This document shows, one piece after another, positions 33,201-42,480 of a stretch of 64,000 nt of DNA; the stretch's first letter is position 1, and each line of letters opens with the position of its first letter. Made by a program: the position numbers and the translations under genes. The notes beneath the pieces were generated by a model. The model was not told the origin of the DNA, searched no databases, and was given only the letters and a program-made list of their open reading frames with translations. Source of the stretch: Enterobacter_D sp963521185 (lineage in GTDB: Bacteria; Pseudomonadota; Gammaproteobacteria; Enterobacterales; Enterobacteriaceae); assembly GCA_963521185.1 (NCBI GenBank), contig CAUQTV010000009.1, positions 62,001 through 126,000 of the forward strand, written 5' to 3'.

Positions 33201-33217
33201 CTTAAGAAGTTGTTAAG
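33201..33217 (+). promoter_or_regulatory. CTTAAG-N5-GTTAAG tandem repeat, candidate QseB/PmrA site
   Basis: Two half-sites CTTAAG (33201-33206) and GTTAAG (33212-33217) lie 11 bp apart in the qseB-ygiW divergent region. The pattern matches the direct-repeat boxes known for QseB and PmrA-type regulators in E. coli and Salmonella. Its position supports feedback control of qseBC and ygiW. Confidence 0.6.
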
Positions 33218-33267
33218 AACTGGGGTGTTTAATGGCGTTGAACCAAACCTAAAGGGAGAGAGAAAAA

Positions 33268-33660
33268 ATGAAAAAGATCGCTGCAATGACCGCCATTCTG
33301 GCCCTGTGTTCCGCGCCTGCGTTCGCCGCCAATGCCAATAGCGGTGGATTTTCTGAACCCGCCACCCAGCAAAGCGGTGGCTTTACCGGACCGAACGGCA
33401 GCAGTTCTACCGTCGAGAACGCGAAAACTCTGCGTGATGACACTTGGGTGACGCTGCGCGGTAATCTTGTTGAACGCATCTCCGATGACCTGTATCGCTT
33501 TAAAGATGCCTCCGGCACCATCAACGTAGAGATTGATGATAAGCGCTGGAAAGGCGTCACCATCACGCCACAGGACGTGGTCGAGCTTCAGGGCGAAGTG
33601 GATAAAGACTGGAACTCGGTGGAAATCGACGTTAAGCAGGTGAATAAAGTCGCTAAATAA
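33268..33660 (+). CDS. ygiW: Periplasmic OB-fold stress protein YgiW
   Basis: Bacterial OB-fold (BOF) family. The 130 residues start with a signal peptide (MKKIAAMTAILALCSAPAFA, cut near residue 20), followed by a Gly/Ser-rich linker (SGGFSEPATQQSGGFTGP) and the OB-fold from about residue 50 (DDTWVTLRGNLVERISDDLYRF). E. coli YgiW is linked to hydrogen peroxide and acid stress; in related bacteria the neighbouring homologue VisP binds a peptidoglycan sugar. Divergent from qseBC, which is known to control it. Confidence 0.94.
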   Translation: MKKIAAMTAILALCSAPAFAANANSGGFSEPATQQSGGFTGPNGSSSTVENAKTLRDDTWVTLRGNLVERISDDLYRFKDASGTINVEIDDKRWKGVTITPQDVVELQGEVDKDWNSVEIDVKQVNKVAK

Positions 33661-33668
33661 TCGTCTAA

Positions 33669-33690
33669 GGCCGGGTTCTCCGGCCCTTTT
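33669..33690 (+). terminator. Intrinsic terminator of ygiW
   Basis: GGCCGG-GTTCT-CCGGCC followed by CTTTTCTTT, eight bases after the ygiW stop. A clear intrinsic terminator. Confidence 0.8.
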
Positions 33691-33819
33691 CTTTGTGACT
33701 CAGCACGCCAGATAGGATAGTATCGGCGGCAATATAGCCAGAGTTTACCCCGCGTTTTTAACGCTATTGGGTGATGACTTAAATGTAGAAATGGCGCATG
33801 TGTTGAGGAATAAAGACAA

Positions 33820-36078
33820 ATGAGCGATATGGCAGAGCGCCTTGCGCTGCATGAATTTACGGAAAACGCCTACTTAAACTATTCCATGTACGTCATCATG
33901 GACAGGGCATTGCCGTTTATCGGTGATGGCCTCAAGCCGGTTCAACGCCGCATCGTGTACGCGATGTCAGAACTGGGCCTTAACGCCAGCGCCAAATTTA
34001 AAAAATCCGCCCGTACCGTGGGTGACGTGCTGGGTAAATACCATCCCCACGGCGACAGCGCCTGCTACGAAGCGATGGTGCTGATGGCGCAGCCGTTCTC
34101 CTACCGTTATCCGCTGGTCGATGGCCAGGGAAACTGGGGTGCGCCGGACGATCCGAAATCGTTCGCGGCCATGCGTTACACCGAATCCCGCCTGTCCAAA
34201 TACGCTGACCTGCTGCTGGGCGAGCTGGGGCAGGGCACGGTTGACTGGGTGCCGAACTTTGACGGCACAATGCAGGAGCCGAAAATGCTGCCTGCGCGTC
34301 TGCCGAACATTTTGCTTAACGGCACGACGGGCATCGCCGTCGGTATGGCGACGGATATTCCGCCGCACAACCTGCGCGAAGTGGCGAAAGCCGCCATCAC
34401 CCTGATTGACCAGCCGAAAACCACCCTCGACGATCTGCTCGATATCGTGCAGGGGCCGGACTACCCAACCGAGGCGGAAATCATCACCTCGCGTGCGGAG
34501 ATCCGCAAAATTTACCAGAACGGTCGCGGCTCTGTGCGCATGCGCGCGGTGTGGAATAAAGAAGATGGCGCAGTGGTGATCACCGCGCTGCCGCACCAGG
34601 TTTCCGGCGCGAAAGTGCTTGAGCAGATCGCCGCGCAGATGCGCAATAAAAAGCTGCCGATGGTTGACGATCTGCGTGACGAATCTGACCATGAAAACCC
34701 GACGCGTTTAGTGGTGGTGCCGCGTTCGAATCGCGTGGACATGGATCAGGTGATGAATCACCTCTTCGCCACCACCGATCTGGAAAAAAGCTACCGCATC
34801 AACCTCAACATGATCGGTCTCGACGGTCGTCCGGCGGTGAAAAACCTGCTGGAGATCCTGACCGAGTGGCTGGCGTTCCGCCGTGATACCGTGCGTCGCC
34901 GCCTTAACTATCGTCTGGAAAAAGTCCTCAAACGCCTGCATATCCTTGAAGGTTTGCTGGTGGCGTTCCTCAATATTGACGAAGTGATTGAGATCATCCG
35001 TACCGAGGACGAGCCGAAGCCCGCGCTGATGTCGCGTTTTGGCATCAGCGAAACCCAGGCCGAAGCGATCCTTGAGCTGAAATTACGTCACCTTGCCAAA
35101 CTCGAAGAGATGAAGATCCGTGGCGAGCAGGCCGAGCTTGAAAAAGAGCGCGACCAGCTTCAGGGTATCCTCGCCTCCGAGCGCAAGATGAGCAATCTGC
35201 TGAAGAAAGAGCTCCAGGCCGACGCCGAAGCCTTTGGCGACGATCGTCGCTCACCGCTGCACGAGCGCGAAGAAGCCAAAGCCATGAACGAGCACGACAT
35301 GCTGCCGTCTGAACCGGTCACTATTGTGCTGTCGCAAAGCGGCTGGGTGCGCAGCGCCAAAGGTCATGACATTGACGCGCCAGGGCTGAGTTACAAATCG
35401 GGCGACAGCTTTAAAGCGGCGGTGAAAGGCAAGAGCAACCAGCCGGTGGTGTTTATTGACACCACGGGTCGCAGCTACGCCATTGATCCGATCACGCTGC
35501 CGTCCGCACGCGGGCAGGGCGAGCCGCTGACCGGTAAGCTGACGCTGCCGCCGGGGGCGACCGTTGAGCACATGGTGATGACCGGCGAAGAGCAGAAGCT
35601 GCTGATGGCCTCCGATGCGGGCTACGGCTTTGTCTGTACCTTTAACGATCTGGTCGCGCGTAACCGTGCGGGCAAAGCGTTGATCACCCTGCCGGAGAAC
35701 GCCAAAGTCATGCCGCCGCTGGAAATCACCGACGACAGCGACATGCTGCTGGCGATCACCGCCGCCGGCCGGATGCTGATGTTCCCGGTGAGCGATCTGC
35801 CACAGTTGTCGAAAGGCAAAGGCAACAAGATTATTAGCATTCCGTCGGCGGAAGCGGCGAAAGGCGAGGACAGCCTCGCGCATCTGTTCCTGATCCCGCC
35901 GCAAACCACGCTGACCCTCCACGTCGGTAAACGCAAAATCAAACTGCGTCCGGAAGAGCTGCAAAAAGTGCACGGTGAGCGCGGTCGTCGCGGCACGCTG
36001 ATGCGCGGCTTGCAGCGAATCGACAAAGTGGATATCGACTCGCCACTCCGCCCAGGCGCGGGTGACAGCGAAGCGTAA
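33820..36078 (+). CDS. parC: DNA topoisomerase IV subunit A ParC
   Basis: Breakage-and-rejoining subunit of topoisomerase IV. The 752 residues match E. coli ParC. The catalytic Tyr120 lies in AAMRYTESRL, and the helix-turn-helix segment before it reads KYHPHGDSACYEAM. The quinolone-resistance positions carry the sensitive residues Ser80 and Glu84. The C-terminal half contains the beta-pinwheel that wraps DNA. Transcribed alone, with a terminator downstream; parE lies 11 kb to the left, as in E. coli. Confidence 0.98.
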   Translation: MSDMAERLALHEFTENAYLNYSMYVIMDRALPFIGDGLKPVQRRIVYAMSELGLNASAKFKKSARTVGDVLGKYHPHGDSACYEAMVLMAQPFSYRYPLVDGQGNWGAPDDPKSFAAMRYTESRLSKYADLLLGELGQGTVDWVPNFDGTMQEPKMLPARLPNILLNGTTGIAVGMATDIPPHNLREVAKAAITLIDQPKTTLDDLLDIVQGPDYPTEAEIITSRAEIRKIYQNGRGSVRMRAVWNKEDGAVVITALPHQVSGAKVLEQIAAQMRNKKLPMVDDLRDESDHENPTRLVVVPRSNRVDMDQVMNHLFATTDLEKSYRINLNMIGLDGRPAVKNLLEILTEWLAFRRDTVRRRLNYRLEKVLKRLHILEGLLVAFLNIDEVIEIIRTEDEPKPALMSRFGISETQAEAILELKLRHLAKLEEMKIRGEQAELEKERDQLQGILASERKMSNLLKKELQADAEAFGDDRRSPLHEREEAKAMNEHDMLPSEPVTIVLSQSGWVRSAKGHDIDAPGLSYKSGDSFKAAVKGKSNQPVVFIDTTGRSYAIDPITLPSARGQGEPLTGKLTLPPGATVEHMVMTGEEQKLLMASDAGYGFVCTFNDLVARNRAGKALITLPENAKVMPPLEITDDSDMLLAITAAGRMLMFPVSDLPQLSKGKGNKIISIPSAEAAKGEDSLAHLFLIPPQTTLTLHVGKRKIKLRPEELQKVHGERGRRGTLMRGLQRIDKVDIDSPLRPGAGDSEA

Positions 36079-36089
36079 CCGGCTCCTGT

Positions 36090-36118
36090 GATCCCTCCCG
36101 CACGTGCGCGGAGGGATC
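36090..36118 (+). terminator. Hairpin terminator of parC
   Basis: Perfect 9-bp arms GATCCCTCC / GGAGGGATC, 12 bp after the parC stop. The 11-nt loop could itself pair (GCACGTGC), lengthening the stem. Confidence 0.7.
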
Positions 36119-36205
36119 AACAGTAAAATTTCCCGTAAAGCCGTTGTTAAATCACAAATTGCGATTAACAATAGGCTTTCCAACGGACCTGCGTATAACA
36201 AAGTC

Positions 36206-36233
36206 CTGCCACTCCCCATCGCTGAAGTATAAT
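36206..36233 (+). promoter_or_regulatory. Candidate promoter of plsC
   Basis: A perfect TATAAT -10 (36228-36233) is preceded after 16 bp by CTGCCA (36206-36211), a 4-of-6 match to the -35 consensus. It lies 30 bp before the plsC start. Confidence 0.55.
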
Positions 36234-36262
36234 GGTCGGATGTCCGGGCCTTAGAGGTAGCT

Positions 36263-37000
36263 ATGCTCTTTATTTTTCGCGTCATCATTGTGGTGATTTA
36301 CAGCATTCTGGTCTGTATTTTCGGCTGTATTTATTGCCTGTTTAGCCCACGGAATCCAAAGCATGTTTCCACCTTTGGTCGCATGTTTGGCCGCATGGCC
36401 CCGGTATTCGGCCTGAAGGTCGAGCGGCGCGTACCATCGAATGCCGCGCAGTTTGGCAACGCTATCTATATTTGTAACCATCAGAACAACTACGATATGG
36501 TCACGGCGTCAAACATTGTGCTGCCGCCGACGGTCACGGTGGGGAAAAAGAGTCTGCTGTGGGTGCCGTTCTTTGGTCTGCTTTACTGGATCACAGGTAA
36601 CCTGCTGATTGACCGTAACAACCGCACGAAGGCGCACGGTACCATTGCGCAGGTGGTGAAGCACATTCAGAAGCGCAACATCTCAATCTGGATGTTTCCG
36701 GAAGGAACGCGCAGCCGTGGCCGTGGCCTGCTGCCGTTTAAGACCGGTGCGTTCCATGCCGCCATTGCGGCGGGGGTGCCGGTGATCCCCGTGTGCGTGT
36801 CCAACACGTCGAATAAAATTAACCTTAACCGCTGGAATAACGGTCTGGTGATCGTCGAAATGTTACAGCCCGTGGACGTGAGTCAGTTTGGTAAAGATCA
36901 GGTTCGTGAGCTGGCGGCGCACTGCCGCACGATCATGGAAAACAAAATCGCCGAACTCGATAAAGAAGTTGCAGAGCGCGAAGCCGCCGGGAAGCACTAA
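36263..37000 (+). CDS. plsC: 1-acyl-sn-glycerol-3-phosphate acyltransferase PlsC
   Basis: Makes phosphatidic acid by acylating lysophosphatidic acid at the inner membrane. The 245 residues match E. coli. An N-terminal membrane helix (about 1-25) precedes the acyltransferase motifs NHQNNYD (the HX4D motif, near residue 72) and FPEGTRS (near residue 147), plus GVPVIPV. ftsP follows 63 bp downstream in the same direction, as in E. coli. Confidence 0.97.
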   Translation: MLFIFRVIIVVIYSILVCIFGCIYCLFSPRNPKHVSTFGRMFGRMAPVFGLKVERRVPSNAAQFGNAIYICNHQNNYDMVTASNIVLPPTVTVGKKSLLWVPFFGLLYWITGNLLIDRNNRTKAHGTIAQVVKHIQKRNISIWMFPEGTRSRGRGLLPFKTGAFHAAIAAGVPVIPVCVSNTSNKINLNRWNNGLVIVEMLQPVDVSQFGKDQVRELAAHCRTIMENKIAELDKEVAEREAAGKH

Positions 37001-37063
37001 TCATCTCAATGGATGGGGAAATGGTTTCCCACGCGTTGTTAGCCAGTTTTACAGGGAGCATAT

Positions 37064-38476
37064 ATGTCACTCAGTCGGCGTCAGTTTATACAGGCATCCG
37101 GGATCGCGCTTTGTGCGGGTGCAGTGCCGCTGAGGGCGAACGCTGCCGGGCAGCAGTTACCGCTGCCCATTCCACCGCTGCTTGAATCCCGTCGCGGTCA
37201 ACCCCTCTTTCTGACGCTGCAACGCACGCACTGGTCCTTTTCGGCCGGGACGCGCGCGCAGGTCTGGGGGATCAATGGCCGCTATCTGGGGCCGACGATC
37301 CGCGTCTGGAACGGGGATGACGTAAAGATGATCTACAGCAACCGCCTGACGGAAAACGTCGCCATGACGGTCAGCGGTTTGCAGGTGCCTGGGCCGCTGA
37401 TTGGCGGCGCGGCGCGCATGATGTCGCCCAACGCCGACTGGGCACCGGTGCTGCCTGTGCGCCAGGCTGCGTCAACGCTGTGGTATCACGCCAACACGCC
37501 GAACCGCACCGCTCAGCAGGTTTACAACGGGCTGGCGGGGCTGTGGCTGGTGGAAGATGAGGTCAGTAAATCCCTGCCGATCCCCAATCACTACGGGGTG
37601 GATGACATCCCGGTGATTATTCAGGATAAGCGTCTGGATAACTTTGGCACGCCGGAATACAGCGAGCCGGGCAGCGGCGGGTTTATTGGCGATACGCTGC
37701 TGGCCAACGGTGTGCAGGGGCCGTTTGTGGAAGTCTCACGCGGGTGGGTGCGCCTGCGCCTGCTTAATGCCTCCAATGCGCGGCGCTATCAGCTGCAAAT
37801 GAGCGACGGGCGCGCGCTGCATGTGATCTCCGGCGACCAGGGTTTTTTACCCGCGCCGGTGTCGGTGAAACAGCTGTCCATTGCGCCGGGCGAGCGCCGG
37901 GAAATTCTGGTTGATATGACCAACGGCGATGAAGTGTCGATCACCTGCGGTGAAGCGGCGAGCATTGTCGATCGCATTCGCGGCTTCTTTGAGCCGTCGA
38001 GCATTCTGATCTCCACGCTGGTGCTCACGCTGCGCCCGACCGGGCTGCTGCCGCTGGTCACCGACAGTCTGCCGATGCGCCTGCTCCCGACCGAACTGAT
38101 GAGCGGTACGCCGATCCGCAGCCGGGATATCAGCCTCGGCGACGATCCTGGCATCAACGGTCAGCTGTGGGATATTCAGCGTCTGGATATTACCGCCCAG
38201 CAGGGCACCTGGGAGCGCTGGACGGTTCGCGCCGACCGGCCGCAGTCGTTCCACATTGAAGGCGTCAGCTTTATGATCCGCAACGTAAACGGCGCGCTGC
38301 CGTTCCCGGAAGATCGCGGCATGAAAGACACGGTGTGGGTCGACGGGCAGGTTGAACTGCTGGTCTACTACGGCCAGCCATCGTGGCCGCACTTCCCGTT
38401 CCAGTACGCCAGCCAGACGCTGGAGATGTCCGATCGCGGCTCCATTGGTCAGCTGCTGGTTAATCCCGCGCCGTAA
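37064..38476 (+). CDS. ftsP: Cell-division protein FtsP (SufI)
   Basis: Periplasmic multicopper-oxidase-fold protein that stabilises the divisome under stress; it has lost the copper sites. The 470 residues begin with a twin-arginine signal (SRRQFIQAS, residues 4-12, then a short hydrophobic core ending LRANAAG), so it is exported folded by Tat. Three cupredoxin domains follow (LGPTIRVWNGDD near 83; LVEDE near 160; QSFHIEGVSF near 392). Length equals E. coli SufI. Confidence 0.96.
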   Translation: MSLSRRQFIQASGIALCAGAVPLRANAAGQQLPLPIPPLLESRRGQPLFLTLQRTHWSFSAGTRAQVWGINGRYLGPTIRVWNGDDVKMIYSNRLTENVAMTVSGLQVPGPLIGGAARMMSPNADWAPVLPVRQAASTLWYHANTPNRTAQQVYNGLAGLWLVEDEVSKSLPIPNHYGVDDIPVIIQDKRLDNFGTPEYSEPGSGGFIGDTLLANGVQGPFVEVSRGWVRLRLLNASNARRYQLQMSDGRALHVISGDQGFLPAPVSVKQLSIAPGERREILVDMTNGDEVSITCGEAASIVDRIRGFFEPSSILISTLVLTLRPTGLLPLVTDSLPMRLLPTELMSGTPIRSRDISLGDDPGINGQLWDIQRLDITAQQGTWERWTVRADRPQSFHIEGVSFMIRNVNGALPFPEDRGMKDTVWVDGQVELLVYYGQPSWPHFPFQYASQTLEMSDRGSIGQLLVNPAP

Positions 38477-38483
38477 AAACGTG

Positions 38484-38551
38484 TCGGGTGGCGGCTTCGC
38501 CTGACCCGACTACAGGCCCACAGGCCCGGTAAGCGCAGCGCCACCGGGCAA
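38484..38551. repeat. BIME: inverted REP pair between ftsP and ygiQ
   Basis: A GTCGGGTGGCGGCTTCGCCT...CCCGAC palindrome is followed by a second unit GCCCGGTAAGCG...CCACCGGGC in the other orientation, like the pair after hldE. Confidence 0.7.
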
Positions 38552-38627
38552 TAAATACCCCTTCATTTCCCACAATGATCCAGCGTATAATCCCGCTCCT
38601 TTTGTCTATTTTTTCTTCGGAAGCATT

Positions 38628-40811
38628 ATGAGCGTTATCTCCCTGATCCAGCCGGATCGCGACCTCTTCTCATGGCCACAATACTGGGCGGCCTGTTTTG
38701 GCCCGGCACCGTTTTTGCCCATGTCACGTGAAGAGATGGATCAACTCGGCTGGGACAGCTGTGACATCATTCTGGTTACCGGGGATGCCTATGTCGATCA
38801 CCCGAGCTTTGGCATGGCGATCTGTGGGCGCATGCTGGAAGCTCAGGGTTTCCGCGTCGGGATCATCGCCCAGCCGGACTGGAACAGCAAAGATGACTTC
38901 ATGCGTCTGGGTAAGCCAAACCTGTTCTTTGGCGTGACCGCGGGCAATATGGACTCCATGATCAACCGCTACACCGCCGATCGTAAACTGCGCCATGACG
39001 ACGCCTACACGCCAGATAACGTAGCCGGTAAACGCCCGGATCGCGCCACGCTCGCCTATACCCAGCGCTGCAAAGAGGCATGGAAAGATGTGCCGGTGAT
39101 CCTCGGCGGCATTGAGGCCAGCCTGCGCCGCACCGCGCATTATGACTACTGGTCGGATACCGTGCGCCGTTCGGTGCTCATCGACGCCAAAGCCGACATG
39201 CTAATGTTCGGCAACGGCGAGCGTCCGCTGGTGGAAGTGGCGCACCGTCTTGCCGCTGGCGAGCCAATCAGCCACATCCGCGACGTGCGCAACACGGCGA
39301 TCATCGTCAAAGAAGCGCTGCCGGGCTGGAGCGGCGTGGATTCAACGCGGCTGGATACGCCGGGCAAAATCGACCCGATCCCGCATCCCTACGGTGACGA
39401 TCTCCCCTGTGCGGATAACAAGCCCGTCGAACCCAAAAGAGCGGAAACGAAGGCCGTAACCGTGCAACCGCCGCGTCCAAAGCCGTGGGAAAAAACCTAC
39501 GTGCTGCTGCCGTCCTTTGAGAAAGTGAAGAGCGACAAAGTGCTCTATGCGCACGCCTCGCGTATTTTGCACCATGAAACCAACCCTGGCTGCGCCCGCG
39601 CGTTACTGCAAAAGCACGGCGATCGCTATATCTGGATCAACCCGCCCGCGATCCCGCTGTCAACGGAAGAGATGGACAGCGTGTTTGCCCTGCCGTACCA
39701 GCGCGTCCCGCATCCGTCCTACGGCACCAGCCGTATTCCGGCCTACGAGATGATCCGCTTCTCCATCAATATTATGCGCGGCTGCTTTGGCGGCTGCTCG
39801 TTCTGCTCCATTACCGAGCACGAAGGGCGCATTATTCAGAGCCGTTCGGAAGAGTCGATCATCAATGAGATCGAGGCGATCCGTGACTCGGTACCGGGCT
39901 TTACCGGCATCATCTCCGATCTTGGCGGGCCGACCGCGAACATGTACATGCTGCGCTGTAAGTCACCGCGTGCGGAGCAGACCTGCCGTCGCCTCTCCTG
40001 CGTGTACCCGGAAATTTGTCCGCATATGGACACCAACCACGAGCCGACCATCAACCTCTACCGTCGCGCCCGCGATCTGAAAGGCATCAAGAAGATCCTG
40101 ATTGCCTCCGGCGTGCGCTACGATCTGGCGGTGGCGGATCCCCGCTACATCAAAGAGCTGGCCTCGCACCATGTTGGCGGCTATCTGAAAATTGCCCCTG
40201 AGCATACGGAAGAGGGGCCGCTGTCGAAAATGCTCAAGCCGGGCATGGGCAGCTATGACCGGTTCAAAGAGCTGTTCGACACCTATTCAAAACAGGCGGG
40301 TAAAGAGCAGTATCTGATCCCGTACTTTATCTCCGCGCATCCTGGCACCCGCGATGAAGACATGGTGAATCTGGCGCTGTGGCTCAAGCAGCATCGTTTC
40401 CGTCTTGATCAGGTACAGAACTTCTACCCGTCGCCGCTCGCCAACTCGACGACCATGTATTACACCGGCAAGAACCCGCTGGGGAAAATCGACTACAAGA
40501 GCGAGGATGTCTTTGTGCCGCGCGGCGACAAACAGCGCCGTTTACACAAAGCGCTGCTGCGTTACCACGATCCGAAAAACTGGCCGCTGATCCGCCAGGC
40601 GCTGGAGGATATGGGTAAGAAACACCTGATTGGCGGACGTCGTGAGTGCCTGGTGCCTGCGCCAACGCTTGATGAAATGCGCGAAGCGAAGCGCCAGAAT
40701 CGCCAGGCGCGTCCGGCGCTGACCAAACACACGCCGATCGCCCATCAGCGCCAGAGCACCAGTAAAAAGCCGTTCTCTTCTGCGAAGAAGAAACCGGCTC
40801 GCGTGCGCTAA
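38628..40811 (+). CDS. ygiQ: Radical SAM protein YgiQ
   Basis: UPF0313 family radical SAM enzyme of unknown reaction. The 727 residues include an N-terminal cobalamin-binding-like region, then the iron-sulfur motif CFGGCSFC (Cys386, Cys390 and Cys393), a glycine-rich SAM-binding stretch (SDLGGPTANMY) and a long C-terminal part ending in a very basic tail (SSAKKKPARVR). Gene is intact; in some E. coli strains it is reported as split. It is tail-to-tail with a DASS permease only 3 bp away. Confidence 0.93.
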   Translation: MSVISLIQPDRDLFSWPQYWAACFGPAPFLPMSREEMDQLGWDSCDIILVTGDAYVDHPSFGMAICGRMLEAQGFRVGIIAQPDWNSKDDFMRLGKPNLFFGVTAGNMDSMINRYTADRKLRHDDAYTPDNVAGKRPDRATLAYTQRCKEAWKDVPVILGGIEASLRRTAHYDYWSDTVRRSVLIDAKADMLMFGNGERPLVEVAHRLAAGEPISHIRDVRNTAIIVKEALPGWSGVDSTRLDTPGKIDPIPHPYGDDLPCADNKPVEPKRAETKAVTVQPPRPKPWEKTYVLLPSFEKVKSDKVLYAHASRILHHETNPGCARALLQKHGDRYIWINPPAIPLSTEEMDSVFALPYQRVPHPSYGTSRIPAYEMIRFSINIMRGCFGGCSFCSITEHEGRIIQSRSEESIINEIEAIRDSVPGFTGIISDLGGPTANMYMLRCKSPRAEQTCRRLSCVYPEICPHMDTNHEPTINLYRRARDLKGIKKILIASGVRYDLAVADPRYIKELASHHVGGYLKIAPEHTEEGPLSKMLKPGMGSYDRFKELFDTYSKQAGKEQYLIPYFISAHPGTRDEDMVNLALWLKQHRFRLDQVQNFYPSPLANSTTMYYTGKNPLGKIDYKSEDVFVPRGDKQRRLHKALLRYHDPKNWPLIRQALEDMGKKHLIGGRRECLVPAPTLDEMREAKRQNRQARPALTKHTPIAHQRQSTSKKPFSSAKKKPARVR

Positions 40812-40814
40812 GGG

Positions 40815-42287
40815 TTAGTACAGGCCCAGCACCTTCCACCAGGCGAGACCCACGGTCATAAACACCGCCTGGTTGAAGAGGCTTATCGCAAGTCCCGTTC
40901 GCCACCAGACGCCCGTCGGCACATAGCCCGCGCCAAAGAGGATCGGGCCACGCGCGTGCGTGTATTGCGTGAGCGAGCAGTAGAGGCTGCTGGTAAACGC
41001 CAGCATCAGCGCGGCGGGTGCCGCCGGGATCCCCAGATGCAGACCGACGCCAAGAAACACCGCGTACAGCGCGGCGATTTGGGCGTTACCGCTGGCAAAA
41101 AAGTAGTGGGTGTAAAAATAGGCCGCGTTCAGCAGCAGCAGAATGATCACCCAGCTTGTGCCGCCGAGCGAGCTGGCCAGGCTGTCGCCAATCAGGTTAC
41201 CAAACCAGCTGGTGAAGCCGAGTTTTTTCAGCTGGTTAGCCATCATTAACAGCGCCGCAAACCAGATTAGGGTATCCCACGCGCCTTTTTCGCTCTTCAC
41301 ATCTTCCCAGCTCAGCACGCCAGAGAGCAGCAGAATCGACAGACCGACGAACGACGCGGTGGTTGGATCAACGCCCAGTTTGTCGCCAAAAATCCACAGC
41401 ACCAGCAGCACGCCCACGGTGCCGAGCATCAGCCATTCACCGCGCGACATGGCACCCATTTGCGCCAGTTCGTTGCGCGCAAGGTCTGGCGCATTCGGCG
41501 TGTGGCGGATTTCCGGGCGCGTCAGCCAGTACACCAGCAGCGGCACAATCAACAGCGACACCAGGCAGGGCACCAGCGCCGCCATAAACCAGCCGCCCCA
41601 GGTGAGGGTCACGCCCGCGTTTGCCGCCAGCTTCACCGCCAGCAGGTTGCCGGTGTAACCGGTCATAAACAGCGCCGCCGTGACATCGTTAACGTTGCCG
41701 ATACAGGTGATGAGAAAGGTGCCGATTTTATTGCGCGAGGCGTCATCCGGGCGCGAGCCAAAGCTGCGGGCCAGCGAGTCGGCGATAGGGTAGATCACCC
41801 CGCCGCAGCGCGCGGTATTGCTTGGCATGGCAGGCGAAAGGATCAGATCCGCAAACGCCAGCCCATAGGCCAGCCCGAGCGTGCGCTTGCCGAGCAGGCG
41901 GATCATCTGAAGCGCGATGCGCCTTCCCAGCCCGGTTTTGATAAAGCCACGGGCAATCATAAAGGCGACCACGATAAGCCAGATCAGTGAGCTGTTTAAT
42001 TCGCTCAGCGCGGTAGTGATCGCCCCGCTGGCGGTTTTATCGCCCGCCGCATACGCCAGCGCAAACACCGTAATACCGATGATACCGACTGCGCCAATCG
42101 GCAGCACTTTCGCCACAATCGACGCGATAGTCGCCACAAAGATGATGGCCGAATGCCAGGCATCCGCGCTCAGGCCCGTGGGGGGCGTCAACTGCCAGAG
42201 GATCGCGGCCAGCGCGATAATGGAGAGTAGTGGGAGCCATCTGACGCCCGAGGGTTTCGTTTCCGCCACACTGATATCCTTATTCAT
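40815..42287 (-). CDS. DASS-family di-/tricarboxylate permease
   Basis: The 490-residue protein has about 12 predicted membrane helices and the divalent anion:sodium symporter signature. It resembles the CitT/TtdT antiporter branch, sharing LIWLIVVAFMIARGFIKTG, GLGRRIAL, the first SNT motif (SPAMPSNTARCGG near residue 153) and a late TQYTHARGPI near 440. Likely substrates are succinate, citrate, tartrate or similar acids; the sequence does not settle which, or whether it is an exchanger. It stands alone, in a place where E. coli has the unrelated yqhG and yqhH. Confidence 0.82.
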   Translation of the reverse strand: MNKDISVAETKPSGVRWLPLLSIIALAAILWQLTPPTGLSADAWHSAIIFVATIASIVAKVLPIGAVGIIGITVFALAYAAGDKTASGAITTALSELNSSLIWLIVVAFMIARGFIKTGLGRRIALQMIRLLGKRTLGLAYGLAFADLILSPAMPSNTARCGGVIYPIADSLARSFGSRPDDASRNKIGTFLITCIGNVNDVTAALFMTGYTGNLLAVKLAANAGVTLTWGGWFMAALVPCLVSLLIVPLLVYWLTRPEIRHTPNAPDLARNELAQMGAMSRGEWLMLGTVGVLLVLWIFGDKLGVDPTTASFVGLSILLLSGVLSWEDVKSEKGAWDTLIWFAALLMMANQLKKLGFTSWFGNLIGDSLASSLGGTSWVIILLLLNAAYFYTHYFFASGNAQIAALYAVFLGVGLHLGIPAAPAALMLAFTSSLYCSLTQYTHARGPILFGAGYVPTGVWWRTGLAISLFNQAVFMTVGLAWWKVLGLY

Positions 42288-42416
42288 TACGTGAATGAAA
42301 TGCGTTAAAACGATTGATGTGATGAATAATCAATAGCTTAGCTACATTTCATGCTGCGTCAGTGAGCGCAATAAATACACAGTAAAGTGAGGGGTAAATT
42401 GTTTCAGGAAATGTCG

Positions 42417-42451
42417 GTGCCCCTCTCCCTTGGGGAGAGGGTTAGGGTGAG
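42417..42451. repeat. CCCTCTCCC-type dispersed palindrome
   Basis: CCCTCTCCC (42421-42429) and GGGAGAGGG (42433-42441) form a perfect 9-bp stem with a 3-nt loop, followed by TTAGGGTGAGGGG. This resembles a short repeat widely spread between enterobacterial genes. It lies between dkgA and the divergent-side start of the permease. Confidence 0.6.
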
Positions 42452-42480
42452 GGGAAAAGGTAAAGGATGAAACAAAAACG

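Noticed and set aside
42417..42451. Possible CRISPR or ERIC element
   Set aside because: Only a single CCCTCTCCC palindrome occurs; there are no regularly spaced repeats and the 127-bp ERIC core is not present.
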